A stretch of DNA of 8,808 nt from NCBI GenBank assembly GCA_964533785.1, contig CAZHNG010000285.1:1-8808 (forward strand), written 5' to 3'. This DNA is from JANQRV01 sp964533785. GTDB taxonomy: Bacteria > Bacteroidota > Bacteroidia > Chitinophagales > Saprospiraceae. The position numbers and the translations under genes were made by a program. Below the pieces are notes generated by a model. That model saw nothing but the letters and a program-made list of their open reading frames with translations, was not told the origin of the DNA and did no database searches. Of the stretch, positions 5,811-8,808 are shown in pieces. The first letter of the stretch is position 1; every line of letters begins with the position of its first letter.

Positions 5811-6761
5811 ATGATCGGTAAGGACGTGTCAATTGCTGTAAATTATTTGAATACCAAAAAGTTGGTTGCCATTCCAACCGAAACGGTGTATGGGTTGGCG
5901 GGTAATGCGTTGAGCGAAGAAGCGGTGGCATCTATTTTTGCGGTCAAGAACAGGCCTTCTTTCGATCCATTGATCGTTCATATTGGCCGACCGGAAATGA
6001 TTACTGAATATTGTCAAAAGGTGCCGTCCATGGCAAAACGACTGGCAGAAGCCTTTATGCCTGGGCCACTAACCCTTCTATTACCCAAGCGACCGATTAT
6101 TCCCGACATCGTAACGGCGGGCTTGTCCATGGTGGCCATTCGTATCCCCAACCACCCCTTGACTTTGGAGTTGTTAAATAGGCTTGATTTCCCGCTTGCA
6201 GCTCCCAGTGCTAATCCATTTGGCTACATCAGCCCCACTACGGCGCAACATGTAGAAGCGCAATTGGGCGATCAAATCCCCTATATCTTAGATGGCGGGC
6301 CCTGTACCATCGGTCTCGAAAGTACGATCGTCGGAATCTACGACGGACAACGTCCCGTCGTACACCGTAAGGGGGGGATCGCGACTGAAGCAATAGAAGC
6401 CATCGTTGGCCCGGTTGAGGTGAAAGCCCATTCTACTTCCAATCCCAACGCACCGGGAATGCTTAAAAGTCACTACGCACCCAGGGTGCCATTGGTGATC
6501 GGAAATATTGAAGAGCTGTTAGCAGCCAATAAAGACAAGAAAATTGGAGTTATTTCTTTTCAGCAGTGGTACCAGGACATTCCACAAGCCAACCAGGTGG
6601 TTCTGACCAAGACCGGTGATTTTAAAGAGGCTGCGCGTAATCTTTTTGCGGGCATGCGGCGTTTGGATGAGCAAGACCTTGATCTTATCGTTACGGAATT
6701 GGTGCCTGACCAGGATTTGGGAAGAGCGATCAATGACCGGTTGCTGAGGGCGGCGGCTTAA
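5811..6761 (+). CDS. sua5: L-threonylcarbamoyladenylate synthase, two-domain Sua5 type
   Basis: Makes threonylcarbamoyl-AMP from threonine, bicarbonate and ATP, the first step of t6A37 modification of ANN-decoding tRNAs; TsaD/TsaB/TsaE complete the pathway and are not in this window. At 316 residues it is the long Sua5 form, not the ~190-residue TsaC. The YrdC domain (~6-195) shows I21-P-T-E-T-V-Y-G-L-A-G, the K46-x-R48 pair, P-G-P-L-T (84-88), R111-I-P-N-H and A-P-S133-A-N135, which together give the K/R/S/N substrate tetrad. G168-L-E-S-T-I-V follows. The linker A-P-G-M-L-K-S-H-Y-A-P (214-224) closes over the active site in this family. The Rossmann-like Sua5 domain runs ~226-316 and ends with L-G-R-A-I-N-D-R-L-L-R. 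The ATG at 5811 fits the family start exactly. The P-F-G variant after the SxN motif (usually x-S-G) is a small oddity. Normally essential or nearly so; complete here. Confidence 0.95.
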   Translation: MIGKDVSIAVNYLNTKKLVAIPTETVYGLAGNALSEEAVASIFAVKNRPSFDPLIVHIGRPEMITEYCQKVPSMAKRLAEAFMPGPLTLLLPKRPIIPDIVTAGLSMVAIRIPNHPLTLELLNRLDFPLAAPSANPFGYISPTTAQHVEAQLGDQIPYILDGGPCTIGLESTIVGIYDGQRPVVHRKGGIATEAIEAIVGPVEVKAHSTSNPNAPGMLKSHYAPRVPLVIGNIEELLAANKDKKIGVISFQQWYQDIPQANQVVLTKTGDFKEAARNLFAGMRRLDEQDLDLIVTELVPDQDLGRAINDRLLRAAA

Positions 6762-6777
6762 GTGGGTATTCCCACTT
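6760..6777 (+). terminator. Perfect 7-bp hairpin overlapping the sua5 stop codon
   Basis: AAGTGGG (6760-6766) pairs with CCCACTT (6771-6777) around a TATT loop. The 5' arm begins inside the TAA stop (6759-6761). A U-run does not follow at once (CGTGTCTGAAC comes next), so it is a weak intrinsic terminator at best, or a 3'-end stabilising stem. A tiny CTGA/TCAG stem at 6783-6794 followed by an A-run lies just beyond. The pairing is seen; the role is inferred. Confidence 0.4.
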
Positions 6778-6859
6778 CGTGTCTGAACTTTCAGAAAAAA
6801 ATAAAATCTATTATGCTTCCTGATTTTTATAGAGAATTGAAGGGGCAATTTGTTTGGGA

Positions 6860-8653
6860 ATGATGATTAAATTGAAAATAAAGGATCATATATGGAGAAA
6901 GGGGATTCCCATACTTCTACTGCTAGTGGTCGCATTACCCGCAAGTGCACAGGTTGAAGTAAAGGTCTCTTCCGCTTCGCAATCAACCGAATGGTTCGAA
7001 GAAGAATGGGGCTTTAAGGCGGATTATGCAGATACGGATCAAATGGAAAAAGGCCTGGAGGAATTAATCCAACAACTGCACGAAGCTGCTTACCTGGAAG
7101 CTTCTGTCGATGATCTGATACAGTTGGATAGTTTGCACTATAATGCTGAGATCCACGTAGGCAAGCAATATCAATGGTTGCAATTAGGGTTAGGGAACGT
7201 CCCCCGCGAATGGGCGAATAAGGCTGGTTTCCGGAGCCGGCTGTACGAGAATAAACCATTTTCCCTACCTCAATTTTTGAGCTTAAAAGAAAAATTGCTG
7301 CTAGAAGCAGAAAACAATGGATATCCCTTCGCTGAAATTTCACTGCAAAACCTCACTTTGCGCAATGGGGCCTTTGCAGCTGATCTATTGGTCGAAAAAG
7401 ATAGCCTGGTATTGATACAGGAAATCAATACTCAAGGAGAGGTAAAATTGAGCAATTATTACCTGCAAAATTACTTGGGGATCAAAGAAGGAACGCCCTA
7501 TGATCAATCCAAAATCCTACGAATCAAAGACCGGTTGAAAGAATTACCATTTTTAGATGCCGGAAAAGATCCTACGGTGACTTTCCTGGGAAATCGTGCT
7601 CGCGTCAATGTACCACTGCAAAAACGTCGATCCAGTAAGTTCGACTTCATTATTGGGGTCCTCCCCAATAGCACTGGCAATACCGAAACCAGGCAACTAC
7701 AGATCACCGGTACCTTTAAAGGAGAATTGTACAATCAGTTTGGGCAGGGCGAACGCATCTACGCGTCGTTCGAGCGGTTGCGGCCGGAAACCCAGCAATT
7801 GGATCTACAGTTCAATTATCCCTATTTGTTGAATTTCCCTTTCGGGACAGATGTGAACTTCAATTTATACAAAAGAGATTCTACTTACCTGGACGTTCTG
7901 TTTGATTTTGGTATTCAATACCTGCTGGAAGGCGGAAATTACATTAAAGCTTTCTGGAACAACCAATCTTCCAGGTTACTGTCTATAAATGAGCAACGCA
8001 TACAGAGTCGTAAAGAATTGCCCCGGGATCTGGATTACAATCAATCTTCCTTTGGCCTGGCGATTTTAAAAGAAAAACTAGACTACCGGTATAACCCCAG
8101 GCGCGGATGGTCCTTTTTTTTCAGGGGCAGCGCCGGCATTAAAAAAATCCTTCCCAATCAGGATATTGAAGCTCTGGAATTGAATTTATACGACACGCTT
8201 ACTTTACGAACATTCCAGTACCAATTGGACCTTATTTTAGCGGCTTATCTACCCTTGTTTCAACGCAGTACCTTGAAGTTGGGTGCCGTTGCCGGCGGGA
8301 TCTTTGCCGAAACACCTATTTACAGGAACGAGCAGTACCGCATCGGGGGAAACCGCTTAATGAGAGGATATGATGAAGAATCCCTTTTCGTTACCCGTTA
8401 CGGTATTTTTACGGCTGAATACCGTTTTCTGATCGGTCAAAATTCTTATCTCTATGCTTTTGGAGACTTTGGGTATACTCAAAATGTGACGACTACTTCC
8501 GACGAAGAAGATCAACCAATCGGTTTCGGAGCGGGTATTACCTTTGAAACTCAGGTCGGCGTATTTGGCCTCAGCCTTGCTTTTGGCCGACAACAAGGAG
8601 CCTTCGATTTTGGAGCTCCGAAAGTGCATTTTGGATACGTGAGTTTATTTTAG
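6860..8653 (+). CDS. Omp85-superfamily (BamA/TamA-like) outer-membrane protein
   Basis: About 597 residues. A basic start and hydrophobic stretch end in A-S-A before Q31, a standard signal peptidase I site, so the protein is exported. Residues ~31-260 hold mixed alpha/beta modules consistent with three POTRA domains. The clearest is the last (~183-256), with the L-x-x-Y-L-G-I-K-E-G-x-P-Y-D pattern followed by a helix and strand. From ~260 the sequence alternates like a 16-strand barrel and ends V-S-L-F, with the C-terminal aromatic needed for barrel assembly. The conserved loop-6 R-G-Y appears as M501-R-G-Y504. With ~230 N-terminal residues it is shorter than BamA (five POTRAs) and matches Bacteroidota TamA/D15-like proteins, which insert or export outer-membrane proteins or lipoproteins; the client is unknown. 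I use the ATG at 6860, not the upstream TTG at 6854; the ATG at 6863 is also possible. It follows sua5 by 98 bp on the same strand. Confidence 0.88.
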   Translation: MMIKLKIKDHIWRKGIPILLLLVVALPASAQVEVKVSSASQSTEWFEEEWGFKADYADTDQMEKGLEELIQQLHEAAYLEASVDDLIQLDSLHYNAEIHVGKQYQWLQLGLGNVPREWANKAGFRSRLYENKPFSLPQFLSLKEKLLLEAENNGYPFAEISLQNLTLRNGAFAADLLVEKDSLVLIQEINTQGEVKLSNYYLQNYLGIKEGTPYDQSKILRIKDRLKELPFLDAGKDPTVTFLGNRARVNVPLQKRRSSKFDFIIGVLPNSTGNTETRQLQITGTFKGELYNQFGQGERIYASFERLRPETQQLDLQFNYPYLLNFPFGTDVNFNLYKRDSTYLDVLFDFGIQYLLEGGNYIKAFWNNQSSRLLSINEQRIQSRKELPRDLDYNQSSFGLAILKEKLDYRYNPRRGWSFFFRGSAGIKKILPNQDIEALELNLYDTLTLRTFQYQLDLILAAYLPLFQRSTLKLGAVAGGIFAETPIYRNEQYRIGGNRLMRGYDEESLFVTRYGIFTAEYRFLIGQNSYLYAFGDFGYTQNVTTTSDEEDQPIGFGAGITFETQVGVFGLSLAFGRQQGAFDFGAPKVHFGYVSLF

Positions 8654-8737
8654 TTTATGCAAAAGTTGCGATGTATCTCTTAAACAACAAAGAGGGGGCG
8701 ATGCTGTCTCATTTCATTCATAATTGAAGGATGCATA

Positions 8738-8759
8738 AAATTATAAACTACTATAATTT
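8738..8759. other. A/T-only 8-bp inverted repeat next to the right-hand heptad array
   Basis: AAATTATA (8738-8745) and TATAATTT (8752-8759) are perfect complements separated by six bases. As RNA it would be a weak stem. As DNA it is a low-melting palindrome ending one base before the heptad array. The stretch 8654-8737 between the Omp85 stop and this palindrome holds no gene; it has only a weak CTCTT/AAGAG stem (8677-8681 with 8690-8694) that could help end the Omp85 transcript. Confidence 0.35.
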
Positions 8760-8760
8760 G

Positions 8761-8798
8761 GACTTTTGACGCTAGACACTAGACGCTAGATTTTAGAC
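8761..8798. repeat. Second heptanucleotide tandem array, five and a half GAYnCTA units
   Basis: In strict 7-bp phase the bases read GACTTTT, GACGCTA, GACACTA, GACGCTA, GATTTTA, GAC. Two units are identical, and all begin with GA followed by C or T. The unit family matches the array at 684-746 (GATGCTA and GACGCTG there). It lies about 110 bases after the Omp85 stop and does not reach the window edge in clear phase; the last ten bases look non-repetitive. Confidence 0.72.
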
Positions 8799-8808
8799 AA
8801 CAAACCGC

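Noticed and set aside
6519..6848. Minus-strand open frame over the end of sua5
   Set aside because: It lies antisense to the conserved Sua5 C-terminal domain, has no recognisable motif, and fits a chance frame.
6854..6859. TTG at 6854 as the start of the Omp85 gene
   Set aside because: Two in-frame ATG codons follow at 6860 and 6863 and give an equally good signal peptide. TTG starts are uncommon in this phylum.

Overview
The window looks like the chromosome of a free-living member of Bacteroidota, most likely from the Saprospiria/Lewinella-like part of the phylum. Grounds for this are the moderate base composition, the near absence of Shine-Dalgarno sites, A/T-rich leaders with TAnnTTTG-like -7 elements, the membrane-anchored LuxR-like regulator with a long coiled coil, and the GAYnCYA heptad and CACCGCAAAG intergenic repeats. 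This placement is inference from style; there is no rRNA or marker gene in the window.

Layout from left to right: (1) the C-terminal three quarters of a D-2-hydroxyacid dehydrogenase, cut by the window edge. (2) A convergent intergenic stretch filled with a heptanucleotide tandem array and a CACCGCAAAG-type imperfect palindrome. (3) A DUF2071/YqjF-family protein on the minus strand. (4) Diverging from it, a three-gene plus-strand cluster: a 97-residue all-helical protein resembling effector-associated domain 11 (EAD11), an ABC ATPase with an extra N-terminal helical domain of similar pattern, and an 8-TM membrane protein whose start overlaps the ATPase stop by 4 bp. (5) A convergent minus-strand regulator (one TM, coiled coil, LuxR-like HTH). 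(6) A two-domain Sua5-type threonylcarbamoyl-AMP synthase. (7) An Omp85-superfamily outer-membrane protein with a signal peptide and POTRA-like modules. (8) A gene-free tail with an A/T palindrome and a second heptad array.

Most genes here are housekeeping: central metabolism, tRNA t6A37 synthesis and outer-membrane biogenesis. The accessory and most interesting part is 1717-4998. There a standalone EAD11-like adaptor, an ABC ATPase with its own EAD-like N-terminus and a polytopic membrane partner with a ~200-residue extracytoplasmic loop appear to form one unit. EADs are known as homotypic wiring modules of NTP-dependent conflict and signalling systems in Bacteroidota and Cyanobacteria. A membrane ABC complex wired through such a domain would be unusual. 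The convergent membrane-bound HTH protein could be an accessory regulator, but nothing in the sequence proves a link. Between the EAD gene and the ABC gene lies a 154-bp leader holding two mutually exclusive hairpins, which could adjust expression of the two parts of the cluster.
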